This document shows, piece after piece, positions 25,819-33,574 of a stretch of DNA of 64,000 nt (positions are counted from its first letter, which is position 1; each line of letters begins with the position of its first letter). The stretch covers positions 248,001 to 312,000 of the forward strand of contig NZ_JAQMWP010000004.1 in the NCBI RefSeq assembly GCF_030403745.1, given 5' to 3'. Both the position numbers and the translations under genes were made by a program. The stretch is from Streptomyces sp. S.PB5 (GTDB taxonomy: Bacteria; Actinomycetota; Actinomycetes; Streptomycetales; Streptomycetaceae). The notes under the pieces were generated by a model. The model worked only from the letters and a program-made list of their open reading frames with translations. It was not told where the DNA came from and did not search any database.

Positions 25819-27000
25819 ATGGCTCACCCCCGCACCACCTCCGCCTCCCCCAGGTGGGTTCACCCTGCGCCCGGCACCCTCGCCATGGGCGTGGAGGAGG
25901 AACTGCTCCTGGTCGACCCCGCGACTCTGGAGGCCGCACCCGGCGCCCCGGCCGTACTGGAGCACTGCGCCGCCGAGGCCCCGGGCCAGGTATCGGCCGA
26001 GATCACCACCCTCCAGGTGGAGGTCAAGAGCGTCCCGCACACGGCGGCGGAGGACCTGCGGGCGGAACTGCTGTCCCTGCGCCGTCTGGCCGCCCGCGGC
26101 GCCGAGCGCGAGAGCATGGGGGTGGTGGCGTCGGGCCTGCCCGTCCTCGGCGCGGTGGTGCCCCCGCCCATCACGCCGGGCGACCGTTACGCCCAGGGGG
26201 TGGACACGTATCGGGCCCTGCACGACGAGCAGTCCATGTGCGCCTGCCAGGTGCACGTCGACGTTCCGGACCTGGCCACCGCGCTCAAGGTGTGCAATCG
26301 CCTGCGCCCCTGGCTGCCGGTACTGCTGGCGATGACGGTGAACTCGCCGTTCTTCGCCGGCCGGGACACCGGGTATGCCGGCTGGCGCACGCTCGCCTGG
26401 GGCCGCTGGCCGGTGGCCGGGCCGCCTCCGTTCTTCCACTCCGTGACGCACTACGAGGATGTGCTCGGCACGCTGACCGAGTCGGGGGCGCTGGTGGACC
26501 CGGCCACCGCCTTCTGGGACGTACGCCCGGCTCCGCGGCTGCCCACGCTGGAAGTGCGGGTGGCCGACATGACAAGCACGGCCGCTGAGTCCGCGGTCCT
26601 CGCCGCGCTCGTCCGGGCCCTTGTCGCCGTGTCCCTGCGCGAGGAGGAACGCGGCGAACCCGTGCCCGTCCCGTCCGCCGAGATCCTGCGGGCAGCCCAT
26701 TGGCGCGCCGCCCGCGACGGGCTCGAAGGCAGCGGGCTCGATGTCGTCTCCGGACAGCTGCTTCCGGCGGCGGACCTGGTCGAGCGCATGACGGCCCACG
26801 CGCTGCCCGCCCTGGAGCAGTACGGAGACAGCGCTCTGGTCCTGTCCGGGGTGCGGCAACTCGTGCGGGAGGGGAGTGGGGCGGCGCGTCAGCGGGAGGC
26901 GGCCGCCGGTCCCGGCGGACTCGCCGCGGTGGTGCGGCGGCAACTGACGGAGACGGTGCTCGGACGGACCGCGCCGCTGCTGCCCTCCCCACGTCGTTGA
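25819..27000 (+). CDS. Carboxylate-amine ligase, glutamate-cysteine ligase type 2 (YbdK family)
   Basis: A 393-residue ATP-dependent ligase of the GCS2/YbdK family. The N-terminal GVEEELLLVDP carries the Mg/ATP-binding acidic residues. The Cys-containing segment SMCACQVHVDVPD and the NSPFFAGRDTGYAGWR loop are typical. Members join an amine (often Cys) to a gamma-carboxylate, as in mycothiol-like, ergothioneine or uncharacterised pathways. An AGAGAGAAGCAGGAAG purine-rich tract precedes the ATG. Co-transcription with the MFS transporter upstream suggests export or uptake of the product, by inference. Confidence 0.88.
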   Translation: MAHPRTTSASPRWVHPAPGTLAMGVEEELLLVDPATLEAAPGAPAVLEHCAAEAPGQVSAEITTLQVEVKSVPHTAAEDLRAELLSLRRLAARGAERESMGVVASGLPVLGAVVPPPITPGDRYAQGVDTYRALHDEQSMCACQVHVDVPDLATALKVCNRLRPWLPVLLAMTVNSPFFAGRDTGYAGWRTLAWGRWPVAGPPPFFHSVTHYEDVLGTLTESGALVDPATAFWDVRPAPRLPTLEVRVADMTSTAAESAVLAALVRALVAVSLREEERGEPVPVPSAEILRAAHWRAARDGLEGSGLDVVSGQLLPAADLVERMTAHALPALEQYGDSALVLSGVRQLVREGSGAARQREAAAGPGGLAAVVRRQLTETVLGRTAPLLPSPRR

Positions 27001-27030
27001 ACGGCGTGGATGCCCGGTGTCAGATCCGTG

Positions 27031-27711
27031 TCAGATCCGTACGAGGACGGCGTCGAGCGGTTTGCGCACGATGTCCGGGACCTGGGCGTCCGGAGCGGGA
27101 TGCCCGACCGGGATCACCAGGAACGGGCGTTCGTGGGCGGGCCGTTCGCACACGGTGTTCAGGAAACGCATCGGGCTCGGTGTGTGGGTCAGCGTGGCCA
27201 GGCCCGCCTGGTGCAGGCAGGCGAGCAGCAGCCCGACCGCGATGCCGACCGATTCCTTCACGTAATAGGGACGGGGGGTGTCCGGGCCGCGGTGGACCTC
27301 AAAGACGACGATGACCGCCGGGGCCTTCTCCAGGAAGGGTTTGCGCCAGTCGGTGCCGAGAGGGGACAAGGCGTCCAGCCACTCCTGGGGGGCGCGTTGT
27401 TCGTAGAACTCCCGCTCGGCCGCCTCGGCCTGTTCACGCAGGGCCCGCTTGCGCGCGGGGTCCGTGAGGACGACGAATCGCCACGGCTGAAGGTTGGCGC
27501 CGCTCGGCGCGCTCGACGCGGCCCGGATCGCGGAGTCGATCACCTCGCCGGGGATCGGTTCGTCGCTGAAGTCCCGGATGGACCGGCGTCGTGTGATCGA
27601 CGCGGCGAACTCATGGGCGCGCAGGATCGATTCCTCCGTGGTGGGGTGACGTGGAGGCGTAGCTCCCGTTCCTGATTCTTCGTGGGTGAATGGGGCGTAT
27701 CGGGCGCTCAT
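27031..27711 (-). CDS. Nitroreductase-family FMN protein
   Basis: A 226-residue protein from the ATG at 27711. The family motif RRSIRDFSDEPIP and SSAPSGANLQPWRFVV form the FMN-phosphate site. GIAVGLLLACLHQAGLATL and PVGHPAPDA complete the fold. It is of the BluB/iodotyrosine-deiodinase-like size class, but the substrate cannot be told. It lies 111 bases downstream of the AhpD-like gene on the same strand. Confidence 0.88.
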   Translation of the reverse strand: MSARYAPFTHEESGTGATPPRHPTTEESILRAHEFAASITRRRSIRDFSDEPIPGEVIDSAIRAASSAPSGANLQPWRFVVLTDPARKRALREQAEAAEREFYEQRAPQEWLDALSPLGTDWRKPFLEKAPAVIVVFEVHRGPDTPRPYYVKESVGIAVGLLLACLHQAGLATLTHTPSPMRFLNTVCERPAHERPFLVIPVGHPAPDAQVPDIVRKPLDAVLVRI

Positions 27712-27822
27712 GTGTTCAGCAAAGCACTGCCGCAGCACACCGCGACCGCGGCACGCCGTCGGCTGCCGCGGCCGCCTCCTGACCCCGGTGAAGCGGACGG
27801 GGTCAGTTCGTGGGGGGGGGCG

Positions 27823-28383
27823 TCAGCCCTCGGTGCGCTGCCCCGGCACGCTGTCCTGGTACCCATTGGTGAGGATGCGGTCGGCCATGGCCGTGTACGC
27901 GTCGGGGCTGTCGGGCAGGACGGTGGCCAGGCCGTCGACGTAGCGGTTGTACATGCAGAAGGCCGCAGCGATCAGTACGCAGTCGTGGATCTCGGCGTCG
28001 GTGGCCCCGGCGGCGCGCGCCATGTCGACATGCTTGTCCTGAACCTCCTTCCCGCCGATCTGGACAGCGTCGGCGATCGCCAGCAGTGCTTTGAGCTTCT
28101 CCGGGACGGGGGAGGTGGTGGGGTCCTCCCGGACCTGGTCCACCAGGGCCGCGCCCTCGGGCAGCTGGGCGGCGGCGAACGCCGCGTGGGAGTCGGTGCA
28201 GTAACGGCAGCCGTTGAGGTGGGAGACGCGGGTGGCGATCAGCTCACGCTCGCCCCGGCTCAGCGTGCTGGGCCCGCGCAGCAGGATCTCGGCCAGCTCG
28301 GTCAGCGGCCCGGCCGTCTCGGGACGGTAGTCCAGCAGTGACCGGATACCGGCGCGGCCTTCAGGCAGACGGATGTGGGGCAT
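27823..28383 (-). CDS. AhpD-like peroxidase-related (carboxymuconolactone decarboxylase) protein
   Basis: A 186-residue all-helical AhpD/CMD-fold protein. The redox motif is NGCRYCTDSH with Cys59, Cys62 and His66 intact, which supports peroxide-reducing or thiol-disulfide activity. C-terminal NRYVDGLATVLPD is typical of the peroxidase-related subfamily. Its start has AAAGGA upstream. It lies 21 bases after the MetE-like gene on the same strand, so the two are probably one transcript. Confidence 0.9.
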   Translation of the reverse strand: MPHIRLPEGRAGIRSLLDYRPETAGPLTELAEILLRGPSTLSRGERELIATRVSHLNGCRYCTDSHAAFAAAQLPEGAALVDQVREDPTTSPVPEKLKALLAIADAVQIGGKEVQDKHVDMARAAGATDAEIHDCVLIAAAFCMYNRYVDGLATVLPDSPDAYTAMADRILTNGYQDSVPGQRTEG

Positions 28384-28404
28384 TGGGAATCCTTTCCGGA
28401 ACTC

Positions 28405-29469
28405 TCAGAAGCCGAGGGCCCGGGCGGCCAGCTCGGTTCCCCGGACCCGGGCCTCGATCTTGGCGAACGCGAGGTCGCGGGAGGTGGAGGTGTCGTCGGC
28501 GAACGGCGAGAAGCCGCAGTCGTCGCAGGTGCCCAGCTGGTCGACCGGGATGTGCCGGGCCGCCAGCAGCACCCGGTCGCGTACCTCCTCGGGAGTCTCG
28601 GCGGTGGTGCTGATCGGATCGGTCACGCCGACGAACACCCGCACCTGCGGGCGCAGGTGCTCGGCGATGATGCGCAGGACGCGCTCGGGGTCGGGCTCGC
28701 TGGCCAGCTGGATGTAGAAGGAGCCGACCTTCAGCCGGAAGAGTCGGGGCAGCAACTCGGCGTAGTCGACGTCCAGGCTGTGGGTGGAGTCGTGGTCCCC
28801 GCCGGGACAGGTGTGCACCCCCAGACGGTTCCGCTCGTCCTCCCCGAACCTGCCGAGCACCTCGTTGTTCAGGGCGACGAAGTCGTCGAGCAGCGTCCCG
28901 GACGGATCCAGCTTGAGGGACAGCCGACCTTCGGTGAAGTCGAGTTGAACACTGTGCGCGCCGGCCTGCAGGCAGCCGCGGATGTCGGCCTCGGCCTCGT
29001 CGGCGAGGTCGCGCAGAAACACATCGCGGGGATAGCCGTCGATGGGCTCGGCCGGGTAGAGCAGGCTGAGCGCCGAGGGTGCGATGACCGCCTGCTTCAC
29101 CGGACGGTCGGTGTGGCGCCGAGCCTCGCGCACATACGTTTCGGCATGGACCTGATAGCGGAAGGGGCCAGCGGTCAGCCGGGGCAGCTGCCGGGTGTGG
29201 CCGTCCGCGAAGGGGATGACGGCGCCGTCCGGGGCCAGGGTGGCGAGGCCCGCCAGCGGATACGTGGCGAAGCTGGGCTTGGACTGCTCTCCGTCGACCA
29301 GGACGGGACAGCCCAGCTCTTCGAGCCTGGCCAGGGTGTCCGCCGTGGCCTGCTCCTGAAGCTTCGTCAGTTCTGCTTCCGCCAGCCGTCCTTCGGCATG
29401 CTCGGTCAGCGCCGCCCGGAGGGCGCGGGGGCGCGGGATGCTGCCGATCGACTCGGTAGGAATACTCAT
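28405..29469 (-). CDS. MetE C-terminal-like cobalamin-independent methionine synthase family protein
   Basis: A 354-residue protein resembling the catalytic domain of MetE and its short paralogues. Zinc ligands are visible as His/Cys in GVHTCPGGDHD and Cys in LGTCDDCGFSP. IGSIPRP at the start and QLDFTEGRLSLKL in the middle fit the family. It lacks the N-terminal MetE half, so folate-linked methionine synthesis is not assured; a corrinoid- or small-thiol methyl transfer is possible. The ATG at 29469 was chosen over an upstream in-frame reading that extends into low-complexity sequence. Confidence 0.85.
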   Translation of the reverse strand: MSIPTESIGSIPRPRALRAALTEHAEGRLAEAELTKLQEQATADTLARLEELGCPVLVDGEQSKPSFATYPLAGLATLAPDGAVIPFADGHTRQLPRLTAGPFRYQVHAETYVREARRHTDRPVKQAVIAPSALSLLYPAEPIDGYPRDVFLRDLADEAEADIRGCLQAGAHSVQLDFTEGRLSLKLDPSGTLLDDFVALNNEVLGRFGEDERNRLGVHTCPGGDHDSTHSLDVDYAELLPRLFRLKVGSFYIQLASEPDPERVLRIIAEHLRPQVRVFVGVTDPISTTAETPEEVRDRVLLAARHIPVDQLGTCDDCGFSPFADDTSTSRDLAFAKIEARVRGTELAARALGF

Positions 29470-29833
29470 GAACCGGACGATAGGGGGTGGCATGTGGTGC
29501 GACAAGAAGACCAAGAAGACGTGGAAGACGCCGGACGCCGCCGCCCGGGCGCCAGGACGGCGCGCGGTGATCCGGATCGCCGCAGGTCGAGGGTGGGCGC
29601 CGGCGTGCGCTACGGCGCACCTTCCAGGAGCCGTCGGTCCGGAGCGGAACACCGGACGGTTCACCGGTTCGGTACCGGAGCGGGCGGCGGGTTGACGCAC
29701 CGGGGAGTGGTGTGTCGTACGACCGCAAGCGTCTGCCCGGCACGCTCTGTCACTCGTCCGGCCGGGTGGTAAAGACTTCCGCGGCCGTCACGTCGGCCGA
29801 GGAACCGTCGTAGCCTCGCCTACGTTCGGCCGT
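29470..29833. other. Divergent intergenic region, no gene seen
   Basis: The 364 bases between the MetE-like gene (-) and the Tat-signal protein gene (+) hold short open frames without ribosome sites or recognisable domains. It presumably contains both promoters, but no clear boxes were found. Confidence 0.45.
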
Positions 29834-30535
29834 ATGACCGCAAGTGATCACCCGAGTGTGGACCGCCGTGGCTTCCTGACCGCGGCCGCAGGAGCAGCCG
29901 TCATGATCGGCAGCTGGTGGATGGAGCCGGGCACGGCGCATGCGGACGCGCTTCCGCTGCCGGGACCCGGCGAGGAGATCCGGTGTGTGAGCAAGGCCAG
30001 GAGCGTGGTGTTCAGGAGTCTCCTCTGGACCGGGGAGGCCGATGTCACCTGTGACATCCGTCTGAAGGTCGAGGCCGACCCGGACGATGCGAGGGCACGG
30101 CGATTGCGGGTGCTGAAGCACCAGATGAGGGGCCGGAGCCCCGAGTTCGGTGAGATCAGCCTCACCCAGGCCGCGGAGTTGTCCGGCGCGGTGGCCGTGC
30201 CACCCAGTGTCATCCGCCTGTCCGACGTGTCACCGGCACGCTACGACCTGCGTCTGGAGTGCCACGGCCTGGAGGTGACCGTGCAGCGGCTGCCCTTGGA
30301 CCTTCGCCGGGCTGGGGTTCCGGTGGACATCGGGCGGGCGCTCTCCTCAGGGGAACCGCTCCGCTTCGTGGCGACCGAACCGCTGGTTCTGGAGGGCCGG
30401 AATCTGGACGACTGGCGGTTGCACCACCACAGGCTGGCGACACGCGGTGTGCCGCTGGCCCTCGCGGGGGTTCCCGGAGTACCGGTGGCCTTCGTCGAGC
30501 CCTTCGAGGTGGACGCGGAACACGTACGGTCCTGA
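29834..30535 (+). CDS. Tat-exported protein of unknown function
   Basis: A 233-residue protein with a twin-arginine signal: DRRGFLTAA at residues 10-18, a hydrophobic stretch, and a likely cleavage after THA near 36. The mature part is hydrophilic and ends in FVEPFEVDAEHVRS. It has two cysteines and no family motif that I recognise. It lies about 2 kb from the tatA gene at 31981, which makes it a candidate client of that Tat set. Function not assigned. Confidence 0.75.
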   Translation: MTASDHPSVDRRGFLTAAAGAAVMIGSWWMEPGTAHADALPLPGPGEEIRCVSKARSVVFRSLLWTGEADVTCDIRLKVEADPDDARARRLRVLKHQMRGRSPEFGEISLTQAAELSGAVAVPPSVIRLSDVSPARYDLRLECHGLEVTVQRLPLDLRRAGVPVDIGRALSSGEPLRFVATEPLVLEGRNLDDWRLHHHRLATRGVPLALAGVPGVPVAFVEPFEVDAEHVRS

Positions 30536-30577
30536 GACCAAGGCGCCGCCGGGAAGGCGGCGGTCTTCGGAGGCGAG

Positions 30578-30618
30578 TGCGAAACGCCCGGCCAGATCGG
30601 ATGGCCGGGCGTTTCGCA
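30578..30618. terminator. Bidirectional terminator hairpin
   Basis: A perfect 17-base-pair stem (30578-30594 with 30602-30618) with a 7-base loop GATCGGA lies between the Tat-signal protein (+) and the Fic-like toxin (-) genes, which converge. Confidence 0.9.
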
Positions 30619-30635
30619 TGGCCGGCTGTCCGAAC

Positions 30636-31058
30636 TCAGGCCTGCTCTCGCGGATCGGGTACACGGGGGAGGGCGGGCTGGATCCACGAGCGCAGCAGGG
30701 CGGAGGTCGTCCGCAGGGTGAGCGAGCCCGTGCGCAGGCCGTCGACGAGACGTGCCATGCCGCCTGGCGGAGGTTTGGCCGGCTGACCGCACTCGTGCAG
30801 ATAGCGCAGGGCGAGGGCGGCGCCGACCAGGCCGTTGTAGTCACGCAGGGGGCGGATGGCGACGAACATCTGGAGCAGGACCGCGGCGCGCACGGGCGCT
30901 TCGACGTAGTACGGACGGCCGTTGGCCAGTTGGTAGGAGTGGCGGCTGACTGCCGCGGCGAGGGCACCCCAGTCGTCGATGCCGATCTCCCGGCCGGTGT
31001 CCCGCTCGAACCGCTGAAGGGAGTCCTCGATCCAGTGGGCGTCGATCTGCCGGAGCAT
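30636..31058 (-). CDS. Fic/Doc-type toxin component with degenerate Fic motif
   Basis: A 140-residue protein like the short actinobacterial 'Fic-family toxin' proteins (DDWGALAAAVSRHSYQL, then RAAVLLQMFVAIRPL). The canonical Doc/Fic loop HxFx(D/E)xNxR is replaced by RPLRDYNGL: the catalytic His is Arg and the last Arg is Leu, while the Asn is kept. AMPylation or phosphorylation by the normal chemistry is therefore doubtful. The start ATG (31058-31056) overlaps the upstream gene's stop by one base (TGATG), the usual antitoxin-toxin coupling. Confidence 0.7.
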   Translation of the reverse strand: MLRQIDAHWIEDSLQRFERDTGREIGIDDWGALAAAVSRHSYQLANGRPYYVEAPVRAAVLLQMFVAIRPLRDYNGLVGAALALRYLHECGQPAKPPPGGMARLVDGLRTGSLTLRTTSALLRSWIQPALPRVPDPREQA

Positions 31059-31252
31059 CAGCGACGGCCCGTCTCGAAGGTCTCCTCGAACTCCTTCAGG
31101 AGTGTGTTCATGTCGTCGACCAAACGGGAGACGAACGCGTCGTGGGTCGGGCTCGCCGCACGGAGCTGCGGGCGGCAACCATGCTGTGCGAGGAGGTCGA
31201 GGGGCCGCGAACCGATCTGGGTGGTCGGGCGCTGACGGTGTTCAGTTGCCAT
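31058..31252 (-). CDS. Antitoxin-like small protein of the Fic/Doc-type pair
   Basis: A 64-residue protein directly upstream of and overlapping the toxin-like gene. The C-terminal half is acidic and helical (LVDDMNTLLKEFEETFETG), and the N-terminal half is basic with GSRPLDLLAQHG. I do not recognise a DNA-binding motif. The ATG at 31252 was preferred over an in-frame TTG at 31264. The antitoxin role is inferred from size, charge and coupling. Confidence 0.6.
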   Translation of the reverse strand: MATEHRQRPTTQIGSRPLDLLAQHGCRPQLRAASPTHDAFVSRLVDDMNTLLKEFEETFETGRR

Positions 31253-31373
31253 GGGCAGAGCCAATCGAACGAGGACCGGGACGTGCGCAAACGCCGTCGG
31301 GGGCGGCCCGTCCGGATGTCACACCGGAGCGTGCCGCCCCCGAAAGCTCAGGGACCGGAAGGGACCGGAACGG

Positions 31374-31727
31374 TCACTGGGGGGCCGCACCGCCCGGGGC
31401 GTAGTTCGGGTCGGCCGGCTTGTCCTGGTCCACCATGCAGATGATGAAGTCGTTCGTCTGCTTGTTCAGGCACGTCAGGCCGACGGCGACGTCGAGGGCG
31501 GGCTTGGCGACGGGGGAGATGTCGAAGATCGTGCAGTAGAAGCCCCCGTCGTAGGGGTCGGTGTGGCAACCGTTGTTGCCGAAGGGGCCGGCCGCCCGCG
31601 GGTCGTCAGCCATGGTGGCTGCGGAAGCCGACGAAGCCGTCAGTCCCATGACCCCCAAGGAGAGCACCGAAGCGGCGAGCGCCGCCGCCACCCGTGCCCG
31701 GGCCGGCTTGCGTGTACGTTGCGACAT
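31374..31727 (-). CDS. Small secreted four-cysteine protein
   Basis: A 117-residue protein. Residues 1-36 are a signal peptide with a twin basic N-region and cleavage near ASSASA. The mature 81 residues carry four cysteines at 54, 65, 86 and 97, that is, two pairs each spaced by 11 residues, suggesting two disulfide loops. The C-terminus is Pro/Gly/Ala-rich. No family recognised. It lies just outside tatA and the enediyne cassette but is separated from them by a terminator. Confidence 0.75.
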   Translation of the reverse strand: MSQRTRKPARARVAAALAASVLSLGVMGLTASSASAATMADDPRAAGPFGNNGCHTDPYDGGFYCTIFDISPVAKPALDVAVGLTCLNKQTNDFIICMVDQDKPADPNYAPGGAAPQ

Positions 31728-31929
31728 TTTTGTCCTTTCGGCAGGTTCGCGCTGACCGCGACGAGATCACGCTCCCCGACGAAATGGAGGGGCGCAACAT
31801 TGACATCGCCGTGGGTAATCCGGATGGCGGAGTTTTCCTGCCCCTCTTGGAGTAAGAGAGGTGGGATTACCGAGGTCGACTGGAATACGGTGCCCGTTTT
31901 CCGGACCGGGTGAAGCGGAAAGGTCCCGC

Positions 31930-31968
31930 AAAAAAAGAGGGCCGTGCGGCTCCAGCGCCGCACGGCCC
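31930..31968 (-). terminator. Intrinsic terminator with U-tract after tatA
   Basis: On the minus strand a 12-base-pair stem (31957-31968 with 31939-31950) is followed by TC and seven T residues (31936-31930). This is a textbook factor-independent terminator for the tatA transcript. Confidence 0.9.
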
Positions 31969-31980
31969 CGGCCCGCCGGA

Positions 31981-32262
31981 TCAGTCGCGCGCCGTGGCGT
32001 GCTCGCGCTCGGGGGCTCCCGCGTTGCCGGTGTGCGTGCCATATGTGGGGACGGTCGTGCCCTTGATGAGGACCGGCGGCTGATCCGTCTCTCCGTCCTG
32101 CGCCTTCTGGGCCGCCTCTTCTCGGCCGGCGCGCGACTCCGCCTTCAGGATGCGCAGGGATTTCCCGAGCGAACGCGCGGTGTCCGGGAGCCGCTTCGCC
32201 CCGAACAGAACCAAGACGACGAGGGCGATGATGATGATCTCAAGCAGTCGGTTTTCCAGCAT
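31981..32262 (-). CDS. tatA: Sec-independent translocase subunit TatA
   Basis: A 93-residue TatA. The N-terminal membrane helix [18 protein letters not shown] is followed by the FGxxxLP hinge ([19 protein letters not shown]) and a charged amphipathic tail. TatA oligomers form the passage for folded Tat substrates. The ATG at 32262 (AAGG upstream) was chosen because an upstream in-frame start at 32334 would add 24 hydrophilic residues before the helix. It is transcribed away from the enediyne cassette, and tatB and tatC lie at 44584 and 45217. Confidence 0.9.
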   Translation of the reverse strand: MLENRLLEIIIIALVVLVLFGAKRLPDTARSLGKSLRILKAESRAGREEAAQKAQDGETDQPPVLIKGTTVPTYGTHTGNAGAPEREHATARD

Positions 32263-32494
32263 GACGACCTTCTTCGGCTGGTACGGAGGAGTGTTTCCCG
32301 GTGCGGCGGACACGCGCGCCGCCGCCATCGTCACCTTTCTCGCAGATGTTTGCCGTTAATCGGCGTGCAGGGAGCGGGGATTCACTCGGTAGAAGTAAAC
32401 CTGGTCGATGCACTCTTTTGGCGGATCAAGGATTCCCCGGATTGCCCCGAGAGTACTAGTCGCAACGGATGAAATAACAGGAGGGGAGGCGACA

Positions 32495-33574
32495 GTGCCG
32501 TTCCACGTTCCGGGCGAGGATGTGCGGGGCGCGGCCCGTAGCGGGAGGGGAATCCATCCGCCACGGCTGCTGATGCAGGACATGGGTCTGGCCGACTTCG
32601 GAGTGCGCCGGTTCCGGCTCCGATCCGGGCCCGCACGGGAGCAGTTGGAAACATCTGCTCGGTCCTTTCTGGAAGGTTTCAACCGCGCCGTGAGCGTGCG
32701 GGGGCCAGAAGCCCTGGGGACCGCGCTCGATGAGATTCCCGAGGATTTCCGTGGGTTCGCCTATGAGGGAGCGGGCATGGGCTGCGCTCTGCTCGACTTG
32801 CTCACTTTCTCTCGCGGGCGCAGACTGCGCGCTCTCCTCGACGGGCCCGGCGTCGACTATCCGCATCTGATCCATGTGGGGGCCGGCTGGGGCTCCGCGA
32901 AACTGCGGATGCGGCCTTGGCGCGGGCTGCGTGGCGCGGACCCGATGCTGCGCTGGCTCGCCTGGGACGGATTCGGTTTCTATCAAGGCTTCTTCCACTC
33001 GGACCGGGTCGTTGCCGGGCGGCGACTGGAGAGCGGTCTCGGACCGCACCAGCGCGCGTTCCGCGACCAGGGGCTCGGCCGCTGTCTGTGGTTCCACGAG
33101 TGCGCCGACCCCGAGGCACTGGGCCTGCGGGTCGCGGAGTTCCCGGAGTGGCGGCGGGCGGATCTGTGGAGCGGGGTCGGCCTCGCGGCCGTCTACGCGG
33201 GCGGCGCGACCCTGGACGAACTGCACACGCTGGCTCGGGAGGCGGACGGCTACCGGGACCATCTCGCCCAGGGAGCCGCGTTCGCCTGCGCCGCCCGGCT
33301 GAGGGCCCGTACGCCCGTTCCCGCACACAGCCGCGACGCGGCCGCAGTGCTGACCGGTGCGACCGTCGAGACCGCGGCGGCCTGGACCGACACCTCGATG
33401 GCGGACCTCGGTGCGCCCGCGGGCACGGAGCGGGAGTACATGGCCTGGCGGGCCGGAATCCGACGGCTCTGGGCGGCGTACAACGAGACCGATCCGCCCA
33501 GCCTTCCCACCCAGCCGCTGCAGAAGAACCCCGGAGACGGCACCGCCGCTCCCCGCACCCGGAGCCGCCGATGA
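32495..33574 (+). CDS. unbL: Enediyne cassette protein UNBL (DUF1702 family)
   Basis: A 359-residue DUF1702 protein, the first gene of the conserved enediyne warhead cassette. Typical segments are FGVRRFRLRSGPAREQLE, FRGFAYEGAGMGCALLDLL and HVGAGWGSAKLR, plus WRRADLWSGVGLAAVYAGG. The GTG at 32495 follows a strong AGGAGGGGAGG; an in-frame ATG at 32408 lacks one. The stop overlaps the unbV start (ATGA). The biochemical role is unknown, but the family is almost restricted to enediyne-type loci. Confidence 0.9.
   Translation: MPFHVPGEDVRGAARSGRGIHPPRLLMQDMGLADFGVRRFRLRSGPAREQLETSARSFLEGFNRAVSVRGPEALGTALDEIPEDFRGFAYEGAGMGCALLDLLTFSRGRRLRALLDGPGVDYPHLIHVGAGWGSAKLRMRPWRGLRGADPMLRWLAWDGFGFYQGFFHSDRVVAGRRLESGLGPHQRAFRDQGLGRCLWFHECADPEALGLRVAEFPEWRRADLWSGVGLAAVYAGGATLDELHTLAREADGYRDHLAQGAAFACAARLRARTPVPAHSRDAAAVLTGATVETAAAWTDTSMADLGAPAGTEREYMAWRAGIRRLWAAYNETDPPSLPTQPLQKNPGDGTAAPRTRSRR

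Noticed and set aside
32263..32334. 24-residue extension of TatA
   Set aside because: TatA needs its membrane helix at the extreme N-terminus. The ATG at 32262 gives the normal form.
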